Of a DNA stretch of 64,000 bases, positions 22,416-31,002 are shown piece by piece. The stretch comes from Mytilus edulis (lineage: Eukaryota; Mollusca; Bivalvia; Mytilida; Mytilidae), in NCBI RefSeq assembly GCF_963676685.1, contig NC_092354.1, positions 14,142,746 through 14,206,745 of the forward strand, written 5' to 3'. Below the pieces are notes generated by a model. The model was not told the origin of the DNA and did no database searches. It saw only the letters and a program-made list of their open reading frames with translations. The position numbers and the translations under genes were made by a program. Positions within the stretch are counted from its first letter, which is position 1; each line of letters begins with the position of its first letter.

Positions 22416-22559
22416 GTCCAAATCTCCCCGACCATCATCCCGAATGGCCTCTATTATGACAAGACCTACCTATTGTATTTATTATTACATTGTTCTCGTC
22501 CTGAATATGCATGAAATATTTGCACTGAACGTTAAACAACCAACAACCAATCAATCAAT
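22416..22559 (+). repeat. Right part of the dispersed repeat split by the Polinton
   Basis: Begins with the duplicated GTCCAA, continues through CCCCGACCATCATCC and ends in the TCAATCAATC tail typical of this repeat. Confidence 0.85.
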
Positions 22560-22636
22560 CATTTATCCCCATCTTTTTTCACACCCTTCGAGGATATGAT
22601 TCACATTTATTGATTGAAGCTACTGGAATATTTAAA
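22560..22636. repeat. Right copy of the ~77 bp flanking direct repeat
   Basis: Matches 17824-17900, for example GATTCACATTTATTGATTGA. Confidence 0.75.
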
Positions 22637-23180
22637 GGCAAGAAAATCAAATGCTGTTCAAACAGCATGGAAAAACATTTCCATCTCAGTTGGAAATTTT
22701 AGATTTTTGGCTACTATCATTATATGTCTGAAAGCTGAGAATATTTGGTAGATTATTAAGAAATTGATGGGTTCACTCATTTCCAACAACTTTACGTGTT
22801 GTAGGTAGACATTGAATATGGTACTTGCACGACTCGCACAACTCTTATCCCCTAGCACCTTTACTTAAAAATGTAACGGATGATGAACAATCAAGCTAAA
22901 GCAAAATTCTGTATCGTAATCTATATAGTCAGCACTAAAAACGACAATTATGTCACACATTACCGATATTTACAATTGGACACAAACTTGGAAATAAAAA
23001 TAATGAAAGTTCATAGAATGTTGAAATTTTATCAGTCTCCTAATATCCAATGCAACATACCTAGAAAGTAGGAGGCAAGGAATGATTTTGGCTACTTATA
23101 TAAAGAAGTATATTGTCTATTCGTCTTTGTGTTGTCTATATATATAAAAACAGAGGATATGAATTATTCATAAAATGTAT
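22637..23180. other. No recognisable gene
   Basis: Short frames only. This is the left edge of the duplicated gene cluster. Confidence 0.4.
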
Positions 23181-23182
23181 CT

Positions 23183-23725
23183 CTATTTTTCCCGAAACTG
23201 TTGTAGATGTTGGAAAAATTCTAGGGGGTTAATATTTCCCTCTGTTGACACAATCTGTCTCTTCGGTTGGGATTCGTCCCCAACCGTGTCGTGCTGTCTT
23301 TTTTCCCCTGGTGTTGATAATGGTTTGGCAATGTAGGGTGGTGGTGGTGGGGTGAACGTTTGTTCCTTTGGTTGTTGTTGTTGGTCCTTAAAAATTATAC
23401 AAAAAAAACAACATTACACCAGTTGTTAGAAAAAATAACTAAAAAGTTGAAGAGATGAAAAAGAAGGACCTTTGAACAGTACCATAATGTTTCTTAACCT
23501 ACCTCAAATTGAGAATGTAGCTGCTCCAACACATTCTGCATTTAAGCCATCTCGATGAATTCATCCCAGCCTAGGGAATATATGCCTGTGTTGCGTGGGT
23601 TATTATTGTATAAGTCCACATAAACATATCCATTAGCTTTTGTTCAAACAAGTGCCATGTTTCTTCTCACCTCCAAATTCCCCTTTATGCTGTTTTTTTT
23701 TTTGGCAGAATGAGTATTGCTCCAT
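23183..23725 (-). pseudogene. PC4-like gene, broken copy
   Basis: Clear paralogue of the intact gene at 25535-26103, with the same two exons, donor (near 23513) and TTTTTAAG-type acceptor (near 23390). Exon 1 shifts frame in the A-run near 23690-23700 and carries two stops, one after ALV and one in the conserved DEFIEMA stretch. Exon 2 (proline-rich tail, KRQ-type basic patch, FFQHLQQF end) still reads through. The TATA-like promoter is kept at 23777-23784. Confidence 0.75.
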
Positions 23726-23776
23726 ATTCGTTCGGTTGGATTAAATCGTTTTGGTAAAATGTATCAAACACTTTCA

Positions 23777-23784
23777 TATTTATA
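23777..23784 (-). promoter_or_regulatory. TATA box of the PC4-like pseudogene
   Basis: Minus strand reads GGATATAAATATG, 52 bases before the ATG; same spacing and context as 26152-26159. Confidence 0.6.
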
Positions 23785-24070
23785 TCCTTTACTAGTATTT
23801 GATTTGCTAGCTGATTATAGAAAAGAAGACCACCTCCTTGTGGTTGGTTCTGGACAAAGTGCTTGATGGAGAAAAAAATGATTAGCCCGTTTAATCAGAT
23901 CCTCTGAAACCACACAGCAGAATTTCATGAAATGTTGTAGATAATAAGGACATACTATGTAGATGTGCATATTATTATTCAATATTTTTTTCTTACACTT
24001 ATTTAATTTCTCCAATGACAATGTGGGGTATGTGAGCGTGCTCACTAAGGTTATTTAATTCACCACTTAC

Positions 24071-24146
24071 CTGCATCTCATCCTCCTCCTCTCCCACTTT
24101 TTGATTCCATGGGGGCTGGTTTAGGAATGTGTCAGCCATTCCAGTT
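24071..24146 (-). pseudogene. Copy A of the small acidic downstream exon
   Basis: Flanked by an acceptor (TTTACAG) and a donor (GTAAGT). It starts an ATGGCTGAC frame reading FLNQPPWNQ then an acidic GEEEDEMQ run. It is homologous to the exon at 29275-29491, but continues into a donor instead of the repeated acidic tail. The downstream partner exon is not identified. Confidence 0.5.
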
Positions 24147-24203
24147 CTGTAAATTAAAAAATAAAAAAAAAATATTTATATTTATTCTAGGAAGCAGAAC
24201 GGA

Positions 24204-24585
24204 GCTTATTTATCAATTCTATAGAAGACTTCGACAAATGTATGATGATATGCAAAACCCACTACGGTTATAAATGCAACACCTGCACCACTCCCACCTG
24301 TTATCAATGGACCACCCGCACCACTTCCATCTGTTATCAATGGACCACCGGCACGCCTTCCACCCGTAATAAATGGACCACCGGCACCACTCCCACCTGT
24401 TATATATGGACCACCTGCACCACTCCCACCTATTATAAATGGACCACCTGCACCACTTGCACCTGTTATCAATGGACCTCTGGGACCACTCCCACCTGTT
24501 ATCAATGGAGCACCTGCACCACCATCAAGCACCACTGAGGCGTTCAAATAGACAGAAGAATAAACCGGATTATTATCATATGTAA
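24204..24585 (+). pseudogene. Copy A of the proline-repeat last exon
   Basis: Homologous to 30160-30587: the RRLRQMYDDMQNP start, 33-base repeats and the RRSNR.KNKPDYYH end are all present. A deletion at CAAAACCCACTACGG shifts the frame in the repeat block. Upstream, the acceptor and first bases of exon 3 are fused directly to this exon, so the intervening ~600 bases seen in the complete copy are deleted. Confidence 0.75.
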
Positions 24586-24600
24586 AAAAAACATAACTAA

Positions 24601-24891
24601 CCTTTTTTCAAAATTTTGTTGCACATCTGAAGAATGCAAGTATTTTGTACTCTTTCAACCAAAACTTTTAATCCTATAAGTGCTGTGTTATCTCCATAGT
24701 ATAGGAGGCCCTCCGACTTATTAATGTTCCCATGTAAAATGGTGTGGTAAAGTTATACTCGAAATTAATGCCATCTGCTTCCTACTGTCCAGGTCAATGG
24801 TACAGTTAAGACATGGAATCTTCCTGTAATCTACCCATCTCAGATTTGGCATCTTTTCTAATTCGCTAGAGACTTTCATAGAGAGATCCAT
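24601..24891 (-). pseudogene. Copy A of the 105-residue minus-strand gene
   Basis: Starts MDLSMKV and follows the gene at 30610-30927 through ELEKMPNLRWVDYRK. A ~35-base deletion near 24750 then shifts the frame to a stop. The donor GTTAGT after the coding end is kept. The TATA motif has become TATAGATA (near 24970). Confidence 0.75.
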
Positions 24892-25014
24892 TTTAATTTT
24901 AATTTAAAGAAGTATAGTTGTATCTGTTAATATAAGCAAAAATGTGATCTGTATATGGGAGGGGTACGGTATCTATACTTATGTAAAAAAAAAAGTAACC
25001 CACCTTTTTAATTT

Positions 25015-25180
25015 TTTTTTGCACATCTGAAGAATGCTAGTATTTTGCACTCTTTCAACCAAAACTTTCAGTCCTATAAGTGCTGTGTTATCTCCATAGT
25101 ATAGGAGGTCCCATGTAAAATGGTGTGGTAAAGCTTAATCACCATTTTACCGAAATTGGTATTATCAATTATCATTGAAA
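25015..25180 (-). pseudogene. Copy B 3' fragment of the 105-residue gene
   Basis: Repeats the 3' half of 24601-24891, including the stretch deleted there, with an internal gap of its own. It ends abruptly where the polymerase fragment begins at about 25182. Confidence 0.7.
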
Positions 25181-25181
25181 G

Positions 25182-25466
25182 TTATTAGAAAAGGAAAAGC
25201 GGACTGCAAAGGGGGTTGCTAAATGTGCTATTGATAAACAAATACGACATATTCATTATAAACAATGCTTAGTTGATAACACGATGACAATAAATGATAT
25301 GGATTTAATACGAAGTGAAAATCATACTTTATACATTAATAATGTTCGAAAAGTTGGTTTATGTAACTTTGATGATAAAAGGTTTCGGAAAAACTCAATT
25401 AACAGTTATTCATATGGACATTTTAGAATACCAAATGTAAACAAATGTTGTTCGATCTATTGTTAA
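25182..25466 (+). pseudogene. Polinton DNA polymerase B, C-terminal fragment
   Basis: The reading gives AKGVAKCAI, HYKQCLVD, MDLIRSENHTLY, VRKVGLCNFDDKR and SYSYGHFRI. I recall the order KG.K...I, YK.CL, M..I.S..H..Y, V.K..L...DDKR, S.AYGH as the C-terminal tail of protein-primed polymerase B in animal Polintons and adintovirus-like elements. About 85 residues of a protein normally over 1000 residues long survive, open to a TAA at 25464-25466. It is joined directly to a piece of the duplicated gene cluster and is not part of the mini-Polinton at 17936-22415. Confidence 0.7.
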
Positions 25467-25534
25467 AACATTTATAAATAAAAAGTATATTGTCTATACG
25501 TCTTTTGTCGCCTATATTCTACATATAAAAACAA

Positions 25535-26103
25535 CTATTTTCCCTCAAACTGCTGCAATTGTTGGAAAAAATCAAGAGGGTTAAAATTTCCCTCTGTTGC
25601 AACAATCTGCCTCTTCGGTTTTGGTTCGTCCCCAACCGCGTCTTGCTGTCTTTTTCCCCCTGGTGTTACTATTGGCGTGGCAATGAAGGGTGGTGGTGGT
25701 GTTGGCGGGGTGAACATCTGTTCTTTTGGTTGTTGTTGTGGGTCCTTAAAAATTAAAAAAAAAAAACATCACATCAGTTGTTAGAAAAAAAATAACTAAA
25801 AAGTTGAAGAGATGAAAAAAGAAGGACCTTCGAGCAGTACCACATTACACCTTAACAAAATACAAAACTTACCTCAAATTGTGAATGTAGCTGCTCCAAC
25901 ATATTTCGCATCGACGTCATCTCAATGAATTCATCCCACCCTAGGGAACACCTGCCTGGGTTGCGCGGGTTATTGTTGTACAAGTTAACATAATAGAAAC
26001 CGTTAACTTTTGTCAAAACAAGAGCCATGTTTCTACCAAACATGGTTCTCATCTCTAAATTCCCCTTCATGCTGTTCTTTTTGGCGAATGCGTATTGATC
26101 CAT
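25535..26103 (-). CDS. PC4-like protein, two exons, 146 residues
   Basis: Exon 1 is 26103-25873 (ATG, donor GAG|GTAAGT) and exon 2 is 25744-25535 (acceptor TTTTTAAG, stop TAG); they join in phase 0. Residues 20-77 resemble the single-stranded-DNA-binding core of transcription coactivator PC4: FGRNMALVLTK, then GFYYVNLYN (beta strands), then SLGWDEFIEM and a helix. Residues 78-146 form a tail with proline runs, a PKPKRQ basic patch (possible nuclear signal) and a hydrophobic FFQQLQQF end. A TATAAATA box lies 49 bases upstream of the ATG, and diverged repeats lie beyond it. The paralogue at 23183-23725 is dead. The PC4 call rests on pattern, so DNA binding is inferred. The gene may descend from a mobile element or virus; that is unproven. 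Confidence 0.6.
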
Positions 26104-26151
26104 AGTTCTGTTGATTCAAATTGTTTTGGTAAAGTGTATCAAACACTGTCA

Positions 26152-26159
26152 TATTTATA
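26152..26159 (-). promoter_or_regulatory. TATA box of the PC4-like gene
   Basis: Minus strand reads GGGGTATAAATATG. The same octamer precedes the genes at 30610-30927 and 38673-38978. Confidence 0.65.
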
Positions 26160-26221
26160 CCCCTTCTTTGATTCACTAGTTGATTATAGTCATAGAAAAG
26201 AAGACCACCTTCTAGTGGTTC

Positions 26222-26660
26222 TAGACAAAGTGCTCGATGGGAAAAAAAAGATAAGTACGTTTTGTTAATTAATATGAGCTTAGCTGCTTCTGATTTTCAC
26301 TTGATCTGGGTTTTTTTTTTAAGAAAATACAATCAATTTGCGTGATGGGTTTGATTTTCCGATTGTACCGCCACTTGTAGGACAAAGTGTTCGATGAAAA
26401 CCAAAAGATAATTTAGTTTTATCAATCAATTTGAGTTCAGATGATTTTGAGATTTTGAGAAATATAGTCGAGGTGTGTGACGAGTTTGCTTTCTTTGATT
26501 TTATCAATACTTGAGAGATGAAATGTTTGATGAAAACCAAAGATAAGTTAGTTTTATCAACCGAGTACATGTTAGATTCTTTCTTTTTCTGATTTCAAGA
26601 CAAAGTGCTCAATGAAAACCAAAAAGATTGATCAATTCTATCAACCGAGTACATGTTAGA
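26222..26660. repeat. Four diverged upstream repeats
   Basis: The motif ACAAAGTG.TC.ATGAAAACCAAAAGATAA...GTTTTATCAA recurs near 26223, 26381, 26520 and 26600, upstream of the PC4-like promoter. One further copy sits upstream of the pseudogene near 23855. Possible upstream regulatory repeats or remnants of repeated exons. Confidence 0.6.
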
Positions 26661-27130
26661 TGCTTCTGATTATCAGTTAATCACGCTTTGAAATTTGAGA
26701 AAATATGATTGAGGTTTGCGATGCTCTTTTTTCAGATTTTATCAGTATGCTCAATGAATATCTATAATGATAGACATGCTCCTTATCAAAGTTTGGAGAC
26801 ATGTTTTCTCAATATCTAGTGTTCTAACTATTAAGACCTTCACAATTTATAGTGCATTGTGTTCCATTGTTTGTGGTGTTTTGTTAACCGCTCGGTGCAA
26901 ACTAGTAAAACACAGAAGTCAAGGGCACAGTGTGTCCAACAACCCAATGATTCACTTAAATTTAGAAGTACACAAATGTTTTTCATCGTTGTTACATGAA
27001 TTGATGGTATTTATAATATATCGGGTATAATTGAATAAATATCGTCAGTTTCAACACTTTATTTCCAATAAATAAATAATGTGGTAACAAACAGTGTTTG
27101 AATATACTGATCATAATTTCATCATATGTA
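26661..27130. other. No recognisable gene
   Basis: AT-rich; one 87-codon frame without features. Confidence 0.4.
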
Positions 27131-27133
27131 TTT

Positions 27134-27548
27134 TCCTGGGGTATAGAAATATGGTCACTTGGTCTTCTCCCGACCGGCAGTAAAACGCTTGCTGGAGTGG
27201 GGCGTCCGTTTGGCTGTGCGGGATGTATCAAGTTCGCAGTCACGTCCGTCAGAAGGGGACGTTAAATCCGATGCCTCGTGTAAAGAGAGTGCCACGCTAT
27301 TTGCACGTTAAGAACCCTTGCAACAACTCTTTGAGGGGTCCGTAGGTGGCCTGTTGCAAGGCAAAATTTCTGTCCCTATCCAATATACCCTCATTTTCCA
27401 GTGGCAGTCCAAATTTCCCCGACCATCATCCTAGATGGCCTCTATTACAACAACCTACCTATTGTATTTATTGTGAACTTGTTCTCGTCCTGAATATGCA
27501 TGAAATATTTGCCACTGGACGTTAAGCAACCAACAATCAATCAATCAT
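27134..27548 (+). repeat. Complete ~415 bp dispersed repeat (SINE-like)
   Basis: Runs from GGGGTATAGAAATATGG through CGTCCGTTTGGCTGTG and CCTCATTTTCCAGTGGCAG to a TCAATCAATCA tail. Other copies: 49021-49455 (complete), 40085-40235, 41400-41710, 4125-4222, 43690-43930, and the one split by the Polinton. A short simple-repeat tail suggests a SINE. Confidence 0.8.
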
Positions 27549-27852
27549 ATGTATTTTCAAAAAACTGTTCAAATACACTTTTCACGATGACTGTACCGTA
27601 TTTTCTACCAAAAGTTTTTAAACGATAGTTTCACGATGACCACACTGTACATAATACAACAATTGTTCCCCTTTGAACAGTGATCACATTTTTACCGTAT
27701 AGTGTATGGGAGCTAACTCTATCATCCTAATTATACAACCGTACAACCATTCGTCACCATTCGGTCGATTCCGTAGGATTGCCGATTGAATGGACTTACG
27801 TAAAACAATCCCACAATGCATTTCACCTGCGACTGTAACTTATGTAAGAAAT
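27549..27852. promoter_or_regulatory. Upstream region of the membrane-protein gene
   Basis: No clear TATA box. It contains two similar TTTCACGATGACTGTACCGTA / TTTCACGATGACCACACTGTA blocks (near 27588 and 27631). The ATG chosen for the gene is 27853. Confidence 0.3.
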
Positions 27853-30015
27853 ATGGCTGCTTTTGTTGTGATCCGAATTTGCTTTTTGTTTATGTTCATG
27901 CTTGGTGGTGTTGAGAGTCGTTTTGATGTACGGGATTGTGAGAAGAAGTATAGTATTGATTTTGTGTTGGAGGAATACAGCTGCAAGTTTCAAGGAGATG
28001 GACTTTACACCTATGAGGGTGTAAAGGACAACATCATCAAGATAAAATTTGACAGGTTAACAGAGAAATCTTTTCTCTTCATTGATGGAGATGTTGGCGT
28101 TGTAGAAATTTTGGGAGGAGACATCAGCTGTCCATCAGTGAGATGTACCTCGAAGGAAACAGAAATTTGGATCAACACACTGAAATGTGTAAGATTTTCA
28201 CAAAATTTGCACTCATGCGTTGCAGTGGGGGTCTTATTCTAAACAAAAATCAAATCTTTACCAATCTTCAATGACGCCACTTTTTGGGTTACAAAATTAC
28301 CATGATGTAAAAGTTTAAAGTTCTTGAAACTTTTTCTTTTCAAAGACAGATCAATAGATCCTTTCATGCTATGATCAATGATAGATTCTAACCCGACAAC
28401 ATGTACTACAAAATGTACATTTATATATTGAAACCATCTCCAAGACTCTCTGATGAAGACCATTTTTAAGCTATAATTGTTTACTTGTTATGACTTGAAT
28501 AATAGTCACATATATTCCAGCACACACGTTCAGCATACACAAGTTTGTTTTTTTCAACAAAGGGGATTTAGATACAGAGTTATAAGAAGTTGTCTCATTG
28601 GCACTCGTATCACCTCTTATTGATATCTATATAGTTTTGAAATATTTAATATAGCATTGTGTTACCAATATAAAAAAAGCCTCCTTTATTGACAAGATCG
28701 AGACTTTTCTAAATATATGATCATGTTTTATTCATGCTTCATATCACATCATAGTATTTTGTTTTCACAGAATTCTGAGGAATCTTCAACAATGAAAACT
28801 GACAAACAACCAACTATTTCACCCACTTCTTCAAGTTCTTCAAGATCATCTGTAACTACAACGACCCCAAATGTTAAGAGGACATCCAGGCCTGCAACCT
28901 CAAATGTAAGAAAGACAACAGGAGGAGCGGATATGAACATGTGCCCCACCACACCACCAATGGAGTCCACCACTATGGTATGTATACATATGGGTAAAAG
29001 TAATACAATATTTTGAAACCTTCAATGCTTTGCTTTACAATTAATGAGTTTTGTTGGATATCATACTTTGGCATATAGATAGCTTAACATTGACATACAC
29101 TCTACATTGAATGACAAAGACTTGTCTCATTTGTAATCTTACATCATTCAATTATTTTGCTTTTAAACAAACCTTAATTAGTGTTCTTCATGTTCTTAAA
29201 GAAATTAAAAAAAAAGCAGTTGACCCGAAATATATTTAATTTATATAACAAAAACAAATTTACATAATACATGATTATAATTGTTCCTCCTTGATTGAGG
29301 TACATGACGATTGTACCTCATCTACTGATTGTAAACTTATGGTCTCTAACATCTCGTCCCTGATTGAGGTACATGACGATTGTACCTCATCTACCGATTG
29401 TACACTTTGTGTCTCTGACATATCGTCCTCCTCTACCCCCACTTCATGGTTCCATGGAGGCTGATCCAAGAAGTTGTCTGTCATTTCAGTTCTGTAAATT
29501 AAAAAAAATAAATAATATATTTGTTTTATTCTAGGAAGCAGAATCAAGCAGTATTGGATGGGTGGTTGGGTTTGTGGTTTCTTGCATTGGTAAGTTGTTA
29601 ATTTGCTGTTATTTCTTCTATTATCATTCATGTCATTGTAATCATGGTAATGCATGCAAGTTTGATCAACATGTTTAAAAAGAAATGTGCTCACCAGTTA
29701 ATACAAATAATTACAAATTAATTATGGACATATCACTAAGATGATGATTAAAAATGTTCTTTCACTGTTCTTAATACTCTGACAAGTGTACATGTATACC
29801 GTAAATGATTGATTGCAGGGTATTTTTAAGGCAGATTTTTGAAATACTTATTTTATTATTTAGGAACAGTGGCATTTATAACTTGGGAAGTTGTTAAATT
29901 ATTGATGAAGAGGCGCAGGAGGCAGTATTTGAGGAGAAATGTAAGGCAGCGTGCCTTTTCGGAGAGAATGAGGGGGAGTAGGGGGATTGAAGAATTTGAA
30001 CTAACTACACCATAG
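27853..30015 (+). CDS. Type I membrane protein, exons 1-4 (Arg-rich tail form)
   Basis: Exons 27853-28188, 28771-28977, 29535-29589 and 29864-30015 join in phase with GT-AG signals, giving 249 residues. Residues 1-22 are a signal peptide. I start at 27853 rather than the in-frame ATG at 27790 because the hydrophobic stretch follows it directly. Residues 23-112 are an ectodomain with cysteines at 29, 44, 93, 98 and 112. Residues 113-181 are a Ser/Thr/Pro-rich stalk, likely O-glycosylated. Residues 188-210 form one membrane helix whose second half comes from exon 4. The cytosolic tail begins KRRRRQYLRRN. I do not recognise the family. A minus-strand gene is interlocked with it, and a dead copy lies at 34265-38185. 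A receptor or adhesion role is only a guess. Confidence 0.65.
29275..29484 (-). CDS. 69-residue acidic protein in the downstream exon
   Basis: The exon begins at 29491 after the acceptor TTTACAG, inside intron 2 of the plus-strand gene. It carries an ATG at 29484 and a stop at 29277-29275. The protein starts MTDNFLDQPPWNHE, is strongly acidic, and ends in two 25-residue repeats around QSVDEVQSSCTSI. The likely upstream exon is the one encoding the 105-residue protein (30610-30927), whose donor at 30601 follows its stop codon, so this would be a second cistron of the same mRNA. Without that stop the two frames would be continuous. Function unknown. Confidence 0.45.
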   Translation of the reverse strand: MTDNFLDQPPWNHEVGVEEDDMSETQSVQSVDEVQSSCTSIRDEMLETISLQSVDEVQSSCTSIKEEQL

Positions 30016-30159
30016 TGATCTAATTAAATGTGTTCTATTTTCATTAAAGCAATCACAATTAGAAACATCACCTAAGGTTATTAAATTATTACCTCTCTAA
30101 TATAAGTTAATTAATTATTGTAGATTGGATGCATGCAATATTTGTACTGATTATAGCAG

Positions 30160-30587
30160 GAGTGGGGCTTATTTTTCAATTCTATCGAGGACTTCGACAG
30201 ATGTATGATGATATGCAAAACCCCACTCCTGTTATAAATGGACCACCTGCACCACTCCTACCTGTTATCATTGGAGCACTGGGACCACTCCCACCCGTAA
30301 TAAATGGACCACCTGTAGCACTCCCACCTGTTATAAATGGACCACCCGCAGCACTCCCACCCGTCATAAATGGACCACCTGCAGCACTCCCACCCGTTAT
30401 AAATGGACCACCCGTAGCACTCCAACCCGTTATAAATGGACCACCTGCAGCACTCCCACCCGTAATAAATGGACCACCCGCAGCACTCCCACCTGTCATA
30501 AATGGACCACCTGCAGCACTTCCTCAAGCACCATTGAGGCGTTCGAATAGATTGAAGAATAAGCCAGATTATTATCATAATATGTAA
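30160..30587 (+). CDS. Alternative last exon with 11-residue proline repeats
   Basis: The acceptor ATTATAGCAG at 30159 gives an exon whose phase matches exon 3 (29535-29589). Splicing would replace exon 4: the helix then reads IGWVVGFVVSCIG followed by VGLIFQFY, and the product is about 341 residues. The tail contains LRQMYDDM, then nine 11-residue units of the form PVINGPPAALP, then RRSNRLKNKPDYYH. The PPAALPPVI units offer PxxP-type SH3 ligand sites. A second in-phase acceptor 36 bases upstream (TTATTGTAG) is also usable. Alternatively an ATG at 30129 could start a separate 152-residue membrane protein. Copies at 24204-24585 and 38325-38650 differ in repeat number. Confidence 0.55.
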
Positions 30588-30609
30588 AAATAATAACTTA
30601 CCTCTTTTT

Positions 30610-30927
30610 CTAAATTTTGGTACACATTTGAAGGATGCAAATATTTTGCGTCCTTTCTGCCAAAACTTTCACCCCCATCAACACCATATTGTCTCCATAG
30701 TACAGGAGGTCCTCTGATCTTGTTATGGTCCCATGTAAAATGTAGTGGTAGATTCCAAGCACCATTTTACTATAATTGGTGTTATCTGTAAGGTTGGATA
30801 GTAATGCCATCTGTCTCCTACTATCTGAATCCGCGGTGCAGAAGAGGCAGGGGATCTGTCTACAATCGGCCCATCTTAGATTGGGCACCTTCTCTAATTC
30901 ATTTGAGACTATCGTGAAGAGGTCCAT
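30610..30927 (-). CDS. 105-residue protein of the interlocked minus-strand unit
   Basis: Starts MDLFTIV at 30927, 68 bases below a TATAAATA box. Conserved between copies are LEKVPNLRWADCRQ, a C-x4-C-x2-C cluster, DSRRQMALLSNLTDNTN, YHYILHG and a YYGDN stretch. The ends differ by only a few residues from the copy at 38673-38978, so the protein has been under some constraint or the duplication is recent. Just past the stop is a donor (GAG|GTAAGT), which would splice to 29491. The intron thus spans exons 3-5 of the plus-strand gene. I do not recognise the family. Confidence 0.55.
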   Translation of the reverse strand: MDLFTIVSNELEKVPNLRWADCRQIPCLFCTADSDSRRQMALLSNLTDNTNYSKMVLGIYHYILHGTITRSEDLLYYGDNMVLMGVKVLAERTQNICILQMCTKI

Positions 30928-30994
30928 TGTATAGAAGTAGTTTTTTTCTGTTTAAATAAGGAAAAGTGTGATCTGTATATGGGAGGGGGTAGGG

Positions 30995-31002
30995 TATTTA
31001 TA
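30995..31002 (-). promoter_or_regulatory. TATA box of the 105-residue gene
   Basis: Minus strand reads TAGTATAAATACCC. The surrounding CCTCCCATATACAG block is conserved in the copies near 24950 and 39050. Confidence 0.65.

Noticed and set aside
24206..24547. Minus-strand Gly-rich frame opposite the proline repeats
   Set aside because: It is the antisense shadow of the repeated proline exon; the same happens at 30182-30499 and 38347-38535, with no start context or conservation of its own.
27790..27852. Upstream in-frame ATG of the membrane-protein gene
   Set aside because: It would bury the signal peptide behind 21 polar residues; the ATG at 27853 places the hydrophobic core correctly.
30129..30162. 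ATG at 30129 as the start of an independent membrane protein
   Set aside because: The equivalent segment in copy 2 has a stop in that frame, while the inner acceptor keeps phase with exon 3 in both copies. Kept only as an alternative.
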